DNA of 64,000 nucleotides, taken from NCBI GenBank assembly GCA_946222885.1, contig CAMIAK010000010.1, positions 57,935-121,934 of the forward strand. Reading direction: 5' to 3'. The notes below the pieces were generated by a model that saw only the letters and a program-made list of their open reading frames with translations, was not told the origin of the DNA and did no database searches. The translations under genes and the position numbers were made by a program. This document shows positions 7,930 to 15,479 of this stretch, piece by piece. Source of the DNA: an uncultured Nesterenkonia sp. GTDB lineage: Bacteria; Actinomycetota; Actinomycetes; Actinomycetales; Micrococcaceae. Position 1 is the first letter of the stretch. Each line of letters opens with the position of its first letter.

Positions 7930-8514
7930 CTACAGGCGCCGTTGCTGCAGGAGCTGGTCGGCGGCCTGTCGGGCATGGGTGACCGCGTGGGGGAAAGCCG
8001 CGGTTGAGCGTAAGACAGTGGCTCCTTCGTGAAGAGCAAGGAGCTGCTCAGCCAGATTCTCCGCGCCAGCAGGGTGGTCTTGGTCGACCAGTTCCGTGAA
8101 TTTCTGGTGCAGCCACTGTTTCTGCTCGTTGATGATCGCATGCGCCGGATGCTCGGGCTCACCCAGCAGCTCCGCATGGGCATGGACAAAAGCGCAGCCC
8201 TTCTGACCATGAGCCGCCAGCCAGGAGTCCAGAGCATCAAAGACCGCCAGAGGTGACGCCGCACCTTCTGCCATGCCCAGTTGCGCCTGAACCCAGCTGC
8301 GGTATTTCTGGTCCCGCTCTGAGAGATAGGCGCAGACCACTGCACTCTTGGACCTGAACCGGTCGTAGATCGTCTTCTTCGTCACCCCCGCAGCCTCAGC
8401 GATGGCGTCAACTCCTACCGCGCCGATGCCGCGCTCGTAGAAGAGCTCGGCCGCAGCATCCAACACTGCCCGAGCAGCGGGGGTGAGTCGCTGTGGTTGC
8501 CCGAGAGTCTCCAT
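7930..8514 (-). CDS. TetR family transcriptional regulator
   Basis: A 194-residue regulator. The N-terminal TetR helix-turn-helix spans roughly residues 12-58 (AELFYERGIGAVGVDAIAEAAGVTKKTIYDRF), and the C-terminal part resembles TetR_C ligand pockets of AcrR-like proteins. It is divergent from an MFS efflux gene, with a palindromic operator between them at 8533-8549, so it most likely represses that pump and itself until an inducer binds. Codon use and GC are lower than in flanking genes, in line with acquisition together with the pump. The start ATG at 8514 gives a normal family length. Confidence 0.9.
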   Translation of the reverse strand: METLGQPQRLTPAARAVLDAAAELFYERGIGAVGVDAIAEAAGVTKKTIYDRFRSKSAVVCAYLSERDQKYRSWVQAQLGMAEGAASPLAVFDALDSWLAAHGQKGCAFVHAHAELLGEPEHPAHAIINEQKQWLHQKFTELVDQDHPAGAENLAEQLLALHEGATVLRSTAAFPHAVTHARQAADQLLQQRRL

Positions 8515-8532
8515 ACAGGTCAGTATAGTGAT

Positions 8533-8549
8533 AACTAGACCGGTCAGTT
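8533..8549. promoter_or_regulatory. TetR-type operator between the regulator and the MFS pump
   Basis: AACTAGACCGGTCAGTT consists of a perfect GACCGGTC core flanked by AACT and AGTT arms, offset by one base. It sits in the 54-bp divergent gap, beside a TATAGT hexamer (8524-8529) and just before the pump's GAGGAGGGA ribosome-binding site. Occupancy would block both promoters, the usual autoregulatory TetR arrangement. Confidence 0.6.
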
Positions 8550-8568
8550 TACCTATGAGGAGGGACCC

Positions 8569-9720
8569 TTGAACCCGTCAGGGCATCGTTGGGGGATCAC
8601 TGCGGGTGTCTGTGCGGGGGTGATCGCCGTCTGCTACGGATTCGCCCGGTACGCCTATGGGCTCTTCGTCCCAGAGTTCAGAGAGGTCTTCGGGCTCAGC
8701 GCCACTGGTATCGGCGTGCTCGGCGGGGTCTCGACGGCCGGTTATACCGTAGGTTTGCTGGCCGCACCCGCCTTGTCCCGGCGCTCTGGGCGAAGCACCA
8801 CAGTGTTGGCCGGAGCATGCGCAGCAACTGGACTGCTGGGACTCGCCGCCACCGAACTGCTTGGCCTCTTCGCAGTCGGCCTGTTCATCGCAGGCACTGG
8901 TGCAGGATTGGTCTCCCCCGGTGTGGCCGAATTGATCGGCCGCACTGTGTGCGGGCGGGCCGAAGATCGTGCTCAGACCTGGGCCAATACGGGCACCAGT
9001 CTGGGCTTAGCGGTCTCGGCCTTCACTCCCGTACTAGCTTTCGGATGGCAGTTGACATGGCTGGGCTTCGGGCTGCTCGCCCTGGTGGTTACGGCAGCTG
9101 CGCTGGTGCTGCTGCCGCGTGATGTCCTCGCATCCCAGGAGACTACGCCCGGGGTGGCATCGTTGAGGCGTCCCGGACTGGTTCTTCTGCTGTTCAACTC
9201 GCTGCTGCTGGGCCTGACCAGCGCGCCCTACTGGAACTTCTCCGTGGACCGGCTCGCCGAGGCAGGCCTACCCTCTGGGGTCTCCTCATGGTTCTGGCTG
9301 ACCATCGGCTTGGCCGGACCCCTCGGTGGTATTGCCGGTGCCGTAGTGGCCCGGTACGGGCTTGCTGCGACGAACCTGGGAACCTGGACCATATGGGCTG
9401 CCACGATGGGACTGCTGGCGCTTCCTGTCCCCCACCCCTGGGTGGCATTGATCTTTGCGGCCCTGTTCGGAACCACCTTCATCGCCCTGACAGGCTTGTG
9501 CATCCTTTGGGGCGCACGTCTCTACCCTGAAGCCCCCGCCCGAGGCGTTACCTTGTCCTTTCTCTGCCTCGGAGCAGGACAGACCCTAGGCTCACCCCTG
9601 GCCGGCGCCATCGCAGATGCCTCCAGCCTCGGCGTCGTCTTCGCCCTCACCGCAGCAGCGGGCCTGCTCTCCTACCACCAGGTGCACCCCCGCCTTCGCC
9701 CACCCAAAAGTAGGCACTAA
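8569..9720 (+). CDS. MFS transporter, YbfB/YjiJ-like
   Basis: A 383-residue major facilitator with about 12 membrane spans; the YGFARYAYGLFVPEF start resembles YbfB/YjiJ-type permeases. It is probably an efflux pump controlled by the divergent TetR protein. The start is TTG at 8569, supported by a strong GAGGAGGGA at 8557-8565. GC is lower than in the surrounding genome and the gene uses a rare leucine TTA codon (codon 147, 9007-9009), both signs of transfer. The substrate cannot be told from sequence. A stem-loop overlaps its stop. Confidence 0.85.
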   Translation: MNPSGHRWGITAGVCAGVIAVCYGFARYAYGLFVPEFREVFGLSATGIGVLGGVSTAGYTVGLLAAPALSRRSGRSTTVLAGACAATGLLGLAATELLGLFAVGLFIAGTGAGLVSPGVAELIGRTVCGRAEDRAQTWANTGTSLGLAVSAFTPVLAFGWQLTWLGFGLLALVVTAAALVLLPRDVLASQETTPGVASLRRPGLVLLLFNSLLLGLTSAPYWNFSVDRLAEAGLPSGVSSWFWLTIGLAGPLGGIAGAVVARYGLAATNLGTWTIWAATMGLLALPVPHPWVALIFAALFGTTFIALTGLCILWGARLYPEAPARGVTLSFLCLGAGQTLGSPLAGAIADASSLGVVFALTAAAGLLSYHQVHPRLRPPKSRH

Positions 9721-9748
9721 GGGCAGCTTCGTAGGACTTGCCCTTTGC
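9719..9748 (+). terminator. Stem-loop terminator after the MFS gene
   Basis: AAGGGCA (9719-9725) pairs perfectly with TGCCCTT (9739-9745) across a 13-nt loop, followed by a short T-rich tract. The stem overlaps the MFS stop codon. A weak rho-independent terminator separating the pump from the toxin-antitoxin pair. Confidence 0.5.
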
Positions 9749-9864
9749 TTAGTTCTGCATAGGCAGTCAGCTTCGCACAGAGGTTAACCCGCTTGTGAAC
9801 TCGAAGTTGACCGGACTCAGCTTGAAGTGATGACATACAGCACACACCCGACTACCCTGGTGAT

Positions 9865-10170
9865 GTGACGATCTACCGATGGAGCGATGACAAGAACCGC
9901 GAGGTGGAAGCCACCAGGTCGGTCACCTTCGCTCAGATTGTCACCGCTATCGAAAGTGGCGGGGTGCTGAATGACCATCCACACCCCAACCGAGAAAAGT
10001 ACCCGAATCAGTGGATGATGGTCGTTGCCTACAAGGGCTACGCATACTTGGTGCCTTACGTCATCGAAGACGAGGACCGGGTCTTCCTCAAGACCATCAT
10101 TCCCAGCCGCAAGGCCACCAGAGACTACCTCCGCCCAGCAGAAGACCAGGAGAGTGACAACGATGAGTGA
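9865..10170 (+). CDS. Probable toxin of a type II toxin-antitoxin pair
   Basis: A 101-residue basic/aromatic protein (IYRWSDDKNREVEATRSV, HPNREKYPNQWMMVVAY, YLVPYVIEDEDRVFLKTIIPSRKATRDYL). The W..DKN start and the ending FLKTIIPSRKATRDYL resemble a family of small predicted ribonuclease-like toxins, loosely BrnT-like, usually paired with a DNA-binding antitoxin. The start is GTG 9865; the in-register alternative ATG two bases earlier is out of frame. It overlaps the next gene by 8 bp, the tight coupling typical of such modules. It lies in the lower-GC segment. Toxicity is inferred from family resemblance and pairing only. Confidence 0.65.
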   Translation: MTIYRWSDDKNREVEATRSVTFAQIVTAIESGGVLNDHPHPNREKYPNQWMMVVAYKGYAYLVPYVIEDEDRVFLKTIIPSRKATRDYLRPAEDQESDNDE

Positions 10171-10456
10171 CATGAAGCTTGACGACTATGAGCAGGAGGT
10201 CCTCGAGGCATACGAGTCCGGCAGCCTGGAGTCCACGGCGACTCCTGAGAAGCTGGAATGGCTGCGTGAAGTCGCTCGTGCGACCCGAGCCAAAGATGCC
10301 AGGGTGAACATCCGGCTCTCCTCCGCTGATCTGCAGGACATCAAGGCCCGGGCACTGGAAGAGGGCATGCCATACCAAACCCTGATGGCCAGTGTGCTGC
10401 ACAAATACGCCACCGGACGGCTGACCGAGTCCCCCGATCATCGGCAGGCCGCGTAA
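10163..10456 (+). CDS. Probable antitoxin (CopG/BrnA-like ribbon-helix-helix)
   Basis: A 97-residue acidic protein. Its centre has RVNIRLSSADLQDIKARALEEGMPYQTLMASVLHKY, the pattern of a ribbon-helix-helix DNA-binding domain (beta strand RVNIRLS followed by two helices) found in CopG/BrnA antitoxins. The N-terminal half (YEQEVLEAYESGSLE) probably neutralises the upstream toxin. GGAGAG lies 9 nt before ATG 10163, which overlaps the toxin's 3' end by 8 bp; an in-frame ATG at 10172 is a weaker choice. The pair would autoregulate its own promoter upstream of 9865. Confidence 0.7.
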   Translation: MSDMKLDDYEQEVLEAYESGSLESTATPEKLEWLREVARATRAKDARVNIRLSSADLQDIKARALEEGMPYQTLMASVLHKYATGRLTESPDHRQAA

Positions 10457-10508
10457 TCGCCTCAGCACTGAGACAAGTGCGCCTATGCAGGTGACACCTT
10501 GATCGGCT

Positions 10509-10523
10509 GCTGAACTCGACCGC
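10509..10523. repeat. Right copy of the 15-bp direct repeat
   Basis: GCTGAACTCGACCGC, identical to 7847-7861. It marks the right boundary of the lower-GC TetR/MFS/toxin-antitoxin segment, and sequence similarity does not extend beyond the 15 bases. Confidence 0.5.
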
Positions 10524-10574
10524 CTCAAAGTGTTCGAGGTTTTAGGGCTCCTCAGCTTCTGAAAGACTGCGGCT

Positions 10575-11102
10575 ATGGAGATTGAGCAAGCACAGGCCGA
10601 TGTGCGGCGTGTGTACTACGGAGGGTCACTGGGACCCTGGGTCTCCTCGGTCCTGTGGGCTGCTGCGACAGCAGTTGCTACCTGGGGCTCGGATGAGGCG
10701 GCGATGGCGGTCCTGTTCTTCGGCGGCATGCTGATCATGCCGGTCTGCCTGTTGATCATGCGGTGGGGCCCGGGTGAGAACGCCCTGCCGAAGGGGCACC
10801 CGATGAACGCCCTGGCCGCTCAGCTGGCGATGACGGTTCCGCTGGGGCTGTTGGTGGCCCTGGCGCTGGGGGTGGGCTCGCCACACCTGTTCTTTCCTGC
10901 GGCCCTGGTCATCGTAGGAGCGCACTACCTGCCGTTCGTCTTCCTCTACGGGCAGAAGCTCTTTGCCGTGCTGGGCACCCTGATGGTCCTAGCCGGTGTG
11001 GTGCTGACGTTCGGATTCCCCGAGTATGGGGTGATCGGCGGGTGGATCGGTGCAGTTCTGCTGCTGGGCTTCGGCTTCATCCTCCACCGCGCGCCTCGCT
11101 GA
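10575..11102 (+). CDS. DUF7010-like integral membrane protein
   Basis: A 175-residue protein with about six hydrophobic segments. The N-terminus EIEQAQADVRRVYYGGSLGPWVSSVLWAA and the GAHYLPFVFLYGQK motif match the pattern of DUF7010 membrane proteins, whose function is unknown. It starts at ATG 10575 and appears to be a single-gene unit, ending in a strong terminator hairpin at 11137-11156. Base composition is intermediate between the putative island and the GC-rich core. Confidence 0.7.
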   Translation: MEIEQAQADVRRVYYGGSLGPWVSSVLWAAATAVATWGSDEAAMAVLFFGGMLIMPVCLLIMRWGPGENALPKGHPMNALAAQLAMTVPLGLLVALALGVGSPHLFFPAALVIVGAHYLPFVFLYGQKLFAVLGTLMVLAGVVLTFGFPEYGVIGGWIGAVLLLGFGFILHRAPR

Positions 11103-11136
11103 GCCACACAGGGCGCCGGAACTGATCAGCGCATCG

Positions 11137-11156
11137 GCCCTTCACAGGGCTTTCTT
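11137..11156 (+). terminator. Rho-independent terminator
   Basis: GCCCT (11137-11141) and AGGGC (11146-11150) form a perfect stem with loop TCAC, followed by TTTCTT. It terminates the DUF7010 gene. Confidence 0.75.
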
Positions 11157-11185
11157 GTCGGTTTGGTTCTGGTTAGCCTGGTCTC

Positions 11186-11278
11186 ATGGATTCAACGGCT
11201 TTGATGGTCATCATCATCAGCGTCGGGGGCATGGGGATGGTCATTGCGATCATGGCTCAGCAGAAGCGACGCAAGTAG
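11186..11278 (+). CDS. 30-residue single-span membrane peptide
   Basis: An open frame of 30 codons. It has a short polar start (MDSTAL), one hydrophobic span (MVIIISVGGMGMVIAIMA) and a basic tail AQQKRRK, as in a positive-inside small membrane protein. TAGCCT at 11174-11179 ends 6 nt before the ATG, the leaderless-promoter spacing seen at several genes in this window, and the terminator just upstream isolates it as its own unit. I do not recognise a family. Expression is inferred from promoter and composition only. Confidence 0.5.
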   Translation: MDSTALMVIIISVGGMGMVIAIMAQQKRRK

Positions 11279-11296
11279 CCACGCTGTCTCCTGCTT

Positions 11297-12250
11297 CTAC
11301 CGAGGCAGCCCCTGGGCCGATTCGTCCTCGGCGCGGGCGAAGGCGGCCGGATAGGAGGCGGAGGCTCCGCTGAACTCGGCAACCCGGCCGGCGTAGCGGG
11401 CCGCGAGCGCGGCAGCCTCCGGCAGCCCGTCTCCGCGACAGAGGCGGCTCATGAGCACTCCGGCGAAGGCGTCCCCGCAGCCGGTGGTGTCGCGGACGGT
11501 CACCGGGAGGGAGGGGACGTGGAGCGGCTGCGTGCCGCGCTGATCAATACGTACGCCCTCCCCGCCCTGGGTGACCACCACGGCCTCCACTCCCAGCTGT
11601 TCGGCGAGGTCCGGTGACTGCGCCCAGTCCGGCCCGGCGACGGCGGCCGCCTCCACCCCGTTGACGATGAGCAGGTCCACCGCACCCTCCGACAGTCCGC
11701 CGGCCAGCAGGGGAGAGGCGTTGAGTGCGATCTGCATCCCCGCGGCCCCGGCCGCTGCCGCAAAGCTGAAGGCCTCCTGCTCCGGAACCTCCAAGCTGAG
11801 CAGCACCCAGCCGGCGTCGGACGTGCCTTCCGACGCCGGCACCAGCGCGGCATCCGCTGCCTCCTGGGCATCCAGCGCATGGTTCGCCCCGGGATCCACC
11901 ACGATCGTGTTCTCCCCGTCCCTGCGCACAAAGATGTGGGCGGTGCCGGTGGGCACCTCCTGCGGCCGCTGGACGAGCTCAGTCCCGACGCCGGCCGCCT
12001 CCAGCGCCCTCAGCGCCTCATCCCCGCCGCCGTCGCGGCCGACCGCGCCGATCATCCGGGTCTGCGCTCCGGCCAGCCCGGCTGCGATCGCCTGATTGGC
12101 GCCCTTGCCGCCCACCGCACGCTGCGAGCCGGAGGCCATCAGCGTCTGTCCCGGCTCCGGGAACTGTTCCACGGAGAGCAGGACGTCCTGGTTGATCGAA
12201 CCGAAGACCAGCAGCGGGGCAGAGTGATCTCCCTCGACGAGGTGTTCCAT
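11297..12250 (-). CDS. Ribokinase-like PfkB carbohydrate kinase
   Basis: A 317-residue PfkB-family kinase. N-terminal FGSINQDVLLSVEQFPEPGQT and AVGGKGANQAIAAGLAG are ribokinase signature 1; the C-terminal DTTGCGDAFAGVL is signature 2 with the catalytic Asp (the usual DTTGAGDAF has Cys for Ala). It probably phosphorylates ribose or a related nucleoside-derived sugar using ATP in the cytoplasm. The start at ATG 12250 follows a weak GATGGG element. It is divergent from a YfcC transporter, with paired inverted repeats between them, which implies co-regulation. Ribokinase is likely but a nucleoside or pseudouridine kinase cannot be excluded. Confidence 0.82.
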   Translation of the reverse strand: MEHLVEGDHSAPLLVFGSINQDVLLSVEQFPEPGQTLMASGSQRAVGGKGANQAIAAGLAGAQTRMIGAVGRDGGGDEALRALEAAGVGTELVQRPQEVPTGTAHIFVRRDGENTIVVDPGANHALDAQEAADAALVPASEGTSDAGWVLLSLEVPEQEAFSFAAAAGAAGMQIALNASPLLAGGLSEGAVDLLIVNGVEAAAVAGPDWAQSPDLAEQLGVEAVVVTQGGEGVRIDQRGTQPLHVPSLPVTVRDTTGCGDAFAGVLMSRLCRGDGLPEAAALAARYAGRVAEFSGASASYPAAFARAEDESAQGLPR

Positions 12251-12268
12251 GAGCCCATCATCGCATTC

Positions 12269-12314
12269 GAAACATTCGTTTCCCCGGCGCGTAACACGCT
12301 CAAAACATCGTTTC
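12269..12314. promoter_or_regulatory. Paired operator-like inverted repeats between the kinase and YfcC genes
   Basis: GAAACATTCGTTTC (12269-12282) and AAAACATCGTTTC (12302-12314) share the form (G/A)AAAC-N3/4-GTTTC and are about 33 bp apart, three helical turns. They fill the 79-bp divergent gap. A LacI- or GntR-like repressor bound at both could control kinase and transporter together; no regulator gene is adjacent. Confidence 0.5.
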
Positions 12315-12329
12315 ATTAGCGTGGCGGCC

Positions 12330-13778
12330 ATGGCTGAGAACGGGACTGCCCAGACCGCTGGGCCCACGAGCACCGAGGACACCAGGCGCGGCTTCAGGAT
12401 GCCGCATATCTACGTCATCCTCTTCTTCCTCTCCGCACTGGCGGCGCTGGCGACCTACATCGTCCCGGCCAACCAGTACGACAGGGTGGAGGGGCCCGAC
12501 GGCCGCGAGGTCATCGACCCGGACTCCTACAGCGCGGTGGAGGCCTCCCCGACGTCCTTCCTGGAGTTCATCACCGCCATCCCGCGCGGACTCGTCGACG
12601 CCGGCGAGGTCGTCTTCTTCACCTTCATCATCGGCGGCGTCTTCATGGTGGTCCGCCGCACCGGCATCATCGAGAACGCGCTGGACCGGCTGCTGCGGGC
12701 CTTCGCCCATCGCCGAGTGCTGCTCATCCCGGTGCTCATGACCATCTTCGCGGCCCTGGCCTCGCTCATCGGCACGCAGGAGCTGGCGCTGGTCTACATC
12801 CCGGTGCTGATCCCGGTGGTCATCGCGCTGGGCTATGACTCCATCACCGCCGCCGCCATCGCGCTGATCGGCACCACCGCCGGCTTCACCGCCGGAGTGC
12901 TCAACCCCATCAACACCGGTCTGGCGCAGCAGATCGCCGGCATCGAGACCTTCTCCGGCGCGGGCCTGCGCGCCCTGCTGCTGGTGATCATGATCGGCCT
13001 GGGCTCCTACTGGACCATCCGCTACTCCCAGCGGGCCGCCAAGGATCCGGCCAAGAGCCTGATGCACGGCGACCCGGAGGAGCTGGAGAAGCAGCGCCTC
13101 TACGGCGGGGAGAAGTCCGGGGAGCCCAAGCGGATGACCGGACGCCAGAAGGTCTCGCTGCTGCTCTCGGTCCCGGTCCTCGGCGTCACCATCTGGGGCG
13201 TCTCCACCCAGGGCTGGTTCATGATCGAGATGGCCGGCATGTTCGTGCTGCTGATGCTGATCATCGGGCTCATCTCCGGGCTGAGGCCCTCCGAGGTCTC
13301 CACCTCCTTCTCCGAGGGCATGCGCAGCGTGCTCGAAGGGGCGATCATCGTCGGCGTCGCCCGTGCGGTCGCCGTCGTCATGGAGGACGGACAGATCCTG
13401 GACACCATCGTCCATGCCCTCGGCGAGGCGGTCGGCGGCCTGCCCGGCGCACTGGCCGCCGTCGGGATGTTCGTCAGCCAGACGCTGTTCAACTTCGTGG
13501 TGCCCTCGGGCTCGGGGCAGGCGGTGGTCACCATGCCGCTGATGGCGCCGCTGGCCGATCTGCTGGAGGTGACCCGTCAGACCTCGGTGCTGGCTTTCCA
13601 GCTCGGCGACGGCCTGACCAACATCCTCTACCCGACCTCCGGATACTTCATGGCGGCGCTGGCCATCGCCGGAGTGCGCTGGGAGAAATGGGTGAAGTTC
13701 TACCTGCCGCTGTTCGCGATGTGGGTCGTGGTCGCCATCGCATTCCTGGTGACCGCCCAGCTCATCGGCTGGAGCTGA
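12330..13778 (+). CDS. YfcC family membrane transporter
   Basis: A 482-residue polytopic protein, about 11-12 spans, with the YfcC/DcuC-like pattern: MPHIYVILFFLSALAALATYIVPANQYDR at the N-terminus, GTQELALVYIPVLIPVVIALGYD and FVVPSGSGQAVVTMPLMAPLADLLE. The family contains putative C4-dicarboxylate, short-chain acid or basic amino-acid carriers; the substrate here is unknown. The start is ATG 12330 (MAENG); an upstream in-frame ATG at 12249 would lie inside the kinase start and operator region. Divergence from the PfkB kinase suggests a linked metabolite such as a sugar acid or nucleoside product. Confidence 0.82.
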   Translation: MAENGTAQTAGPTSTEDTRRGFRMPHIYVILFFLSALAALATYIVPANQYDRVEGPDGREVIDPDSYSAVEASPTSFLEFITAIPRGLVDAGEVVFFTFIIGGVFMVVRRTGIIENALDRLLRAFAHRRVLLIPVLMTIFAALASLIGTQELALVYIPVLIPVVIALGYDSITAAAIALIGTTAGFTAGVLNPINTGLAQQIAGIETFSGAGLRALLLVIMIGLGSYWTIRYSQRAAKDPAKSLMHGDPEELEKQRLYGGEKSGEPKRMTGRQKVSLLLSVPVLGVTIWGVSTQGWFMIEMAGMFVLLMLIIGLISGLRPSEVSTSFSEGMRSVLEGAIIVGVARAVAVVMEDGQILDTIVHALGEAVGGLPGALAAVGMFVSQTLFNFVVPSGSGQAVVTMPLMAPLADLLEVTRQTSVLAFQLGDGLTNILYPTSGYFMAALAIAGVRWEKWVKFYLPLFAMWVVVAIAFLVTAQLIGWS

Positions 13779-14765
13779 TCAGCCCTCCTCGGAGGATCCG
13801 CCGCCGGGAGGCATGGACCCGCCGAAGAGCGGTTCGATGTTCGGCCGCTTCGGGGTGACTCCGTCCCCGGAGGAGCGGCCCCGCAGCCGGCGCACCACCC
13901 AGGGGAACAGGTGATGGCGTGCCCAGACGGCGTCGTCCACGCGGGCCTCGCGCCAGCTGCGCTCCGGGACCGGCCGCGGCTCCAGAGGCTCCAGGTCATG
14001 GTCCACGTTGAGGGTGTCCAGGGCCATCCGTGCGATGGTGTGATGGCCCAGTGCGGAGAAGTGCAGGCGGTCCTCGTCCCACATCTCCGGCCGGGTGAGC
14101 TCGCGCAGCGACCACATGTCGGCGACGACGGCGTCATGGCGGGCCGCCACGGTGCGGACGTTCTCGTTGAAGATTGCGACCTTCCCGCGGATCGAACCGA
14201 CCACCGGGGTCTCCCGGACGTCGGGCCCGTTGAAGAGCATGATGTTCGCCCCGGTGGTGCTGAGGATCTGGACCATGGTGTCCAGAGTCCGGGCGGTCTC
14301 ATCCGGGTCCCCGCCGGGGCGGATGACATCGTTGCCGCCGGCGCACAGGGTGATCAGGTCCGGGCGCAGCTCCAGCGCCGGGGCGATCTGCTCGTCGCGG
14401 ATCTGGGCGATCAGCTTCCCGCGCACCGCCAGGTTGGCGTAGGCGAAGTTCTGGGTGCCCTCGGCCAGCGTCTCGGCCACACGGTCGGCCCAGCCGCGGT
14501 GGTAGCCGGGACGGGTCTCATCCGGGTCCCCGATGCCCTCGGTGAAGGAGTCGCCCAGGGCCACGTACCGGGTCCACGGATGGGAGGGGCGCGCAGGCCC
14601 CTCGGAGCTGACCACGTCCAGCTCCGCCTCCGCGATGGCCTCGGCCGAGGCCGGCCGGCCCTCCTGGTCGCTGGGCACGGGGTTCTCCCCGGCTGCGTCC
14701 CTCTGGTCCTGATGCCCCTGCGCCTGCTGCGTCTGCTTGCCCGATGAACCGTTCACCCTCCCCAT
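13779..14765 (-). CDS. SGNH/GDSL family hydrolase
   Basis: The catalytic part begins at YVALGDSFTEGIGDPDE (block I, nucleophile Ser). It continues through LAVRGK, GGNDVIRPGGDP (block III Asn) and DRLHFSALGHHTIA (block V with Asp and His), a complete SGNH esterase/lipase set. The ATG at 14765 gives 328 residues with a hydrophilic 65-residue leader. A GTG at 14615 has GGAG 6 nt upstream, gives 278 residues and a more usual N-terminus, and may be the real start. No signal peptide is seen, so it is probably cytoplasmic. It abuts the YfcC stop and is divergent from an esterase. Confidence 0.8.
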   Translation of the reverse strand: MGRVNGSSGKQTQQAQGHQDQRDAAGENPVPSDQEGRPASAEAIAEAELDVVSSEGPARPSHPWTRYVALGDSFTEGIGDPDETRPGYHRGWADRVAETLAEGTQNFAYANLAVRGKLIAQIRDEQIAPALELRPDLITLCAGGNDVIRPGGDPDETARTLDTMVQILSTTGANIMLFNGPDVRETPVVGSIRGKVAIFNENVRTVAARHDAVVADMWSLRELTRPEMWDEDRLHFSALGHHTIARMALDTLNVDHDLEPLEPRPVPERSWREARVDDAVWARHHLFPWVVRRLRGRSSGDGVTPKRPNIEPLFGGSMPPGGGSSEEG

Positions 14766-14783
14766 TCTGCCAAACTGGTACCC

Positions 14784-15455
14784 ATGAGTAACCACCCCAC
14801 CGTCATCTGGTCCCGCGAGCCCGAGCAGAGGGAGGGCACCCCTCTGGTCGTGCTGCTCCACGGGTACGGCTCCAACGAGCAGGATCTGATGGGCCTGGTG
14901 CCCGGGCTGCCGGAGGAGTTCACCTACGCCTCGGTCCGCGCCCCTGTGGCCATGGAGGGCTTCGGCGGCGCGGCCTTCACCTGGTTCGACCTGGACGTTG
15001 AGCGGCTGGCCTACTCCTCCGAGGCCGCCAAGGATGCGGTGGAGAGCCTGTGGGGATGGATCGAGTCCGTGAAGGAGAGCCACTCCTCGGTCACGCTGCT
15101 GGGCTTCTCCATGGGGATGGCCATGGCGACCTCGCTGCTGCGCACCCGGCCGCGGGAGTTCGCGGCCGTCGTCGGGCTCTCCGGCTTCGCGGTGGATCCG
15201 GAGCGCGGGGAGGTGCTGCAGGGATATTTCGACGACGAGGCCCTGGCCGCGCAGAAGGTCCCCTTCTTCTGGGGGCGCGACCAGGAGGACCCGGTCATCC
15301 CGCAGGAGCACATCGACTACACCCACCGGTGGGCCAACAGCACGGTGAAGCTCACCAAGGTCCTCTATGCCGGTGCCGGCCACGGGGTGGTGCCCCAGGA
15401 GGTCGGACACATCAACGAGTTCCTCACCCATACCGTCCTGAAGGGCCGCGGCTGA
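14784..15455 (+). CDS. Alpha/beta-hydrolase, phospholipase/carboxylesterase family
   Basis: A 223-residue compact serine hydrolase. LVVLLHGYGSNEQDL is the oxyanion loop, GFSMG (Ser109) is the nucleophile elbow, and the acid and base lie in DPVIPQEH and AGAGHGVVP. It resembles YpfH/Est-type cytoplasmic carboxylesterases acting on short acyl esters. It is a single gene, divergent from the SGNH hydrolase with only 18 bp between the longest reading frames, and convergent with the sulfurtransferase. The substrate is not predictable. Confidence 0.85.
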   Translation: MSNHPTVIWSREPEQREGTPLVVLLHGYGSNEQDLMGLVPGLPEEFTYASVRAPVAMEGFGGAAFTWFDLDVERLAYSSEAAKDAVESLWGWIESVKESHSSVTLLGFSMGMAMATSLLRTRPREFAAVVGLSGFAVDPERGEVLQGYFDDEALAAQKVPFFWGRDQEDPVIPQEHIDYTHRWANSTVKLTKVLYAGAGHGVVPQEVGHINEFLTHTVLKGRG

Positions 15456-15464
15456 GGCCTCAGC
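15451..15464. terminator. Palindrome between convergent esterase and sulfurtransferase
   Basis: GCTGAGGCCTCAGC is a perfect 14-base palindrome at the esterase stop, in the 24-bp convergent gap. It may help end transcription from both sides. There is no T-tract. Confidence 0.3.
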
Positions 15465-15479
15465 GCCGGGTGCCGCGGC

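Noticed and set aside
7862..10508. Prophage or integrative element
   Set aside because: Only four genes, with no integrase, excisionase or structural gene; at most a small acquired cassette.
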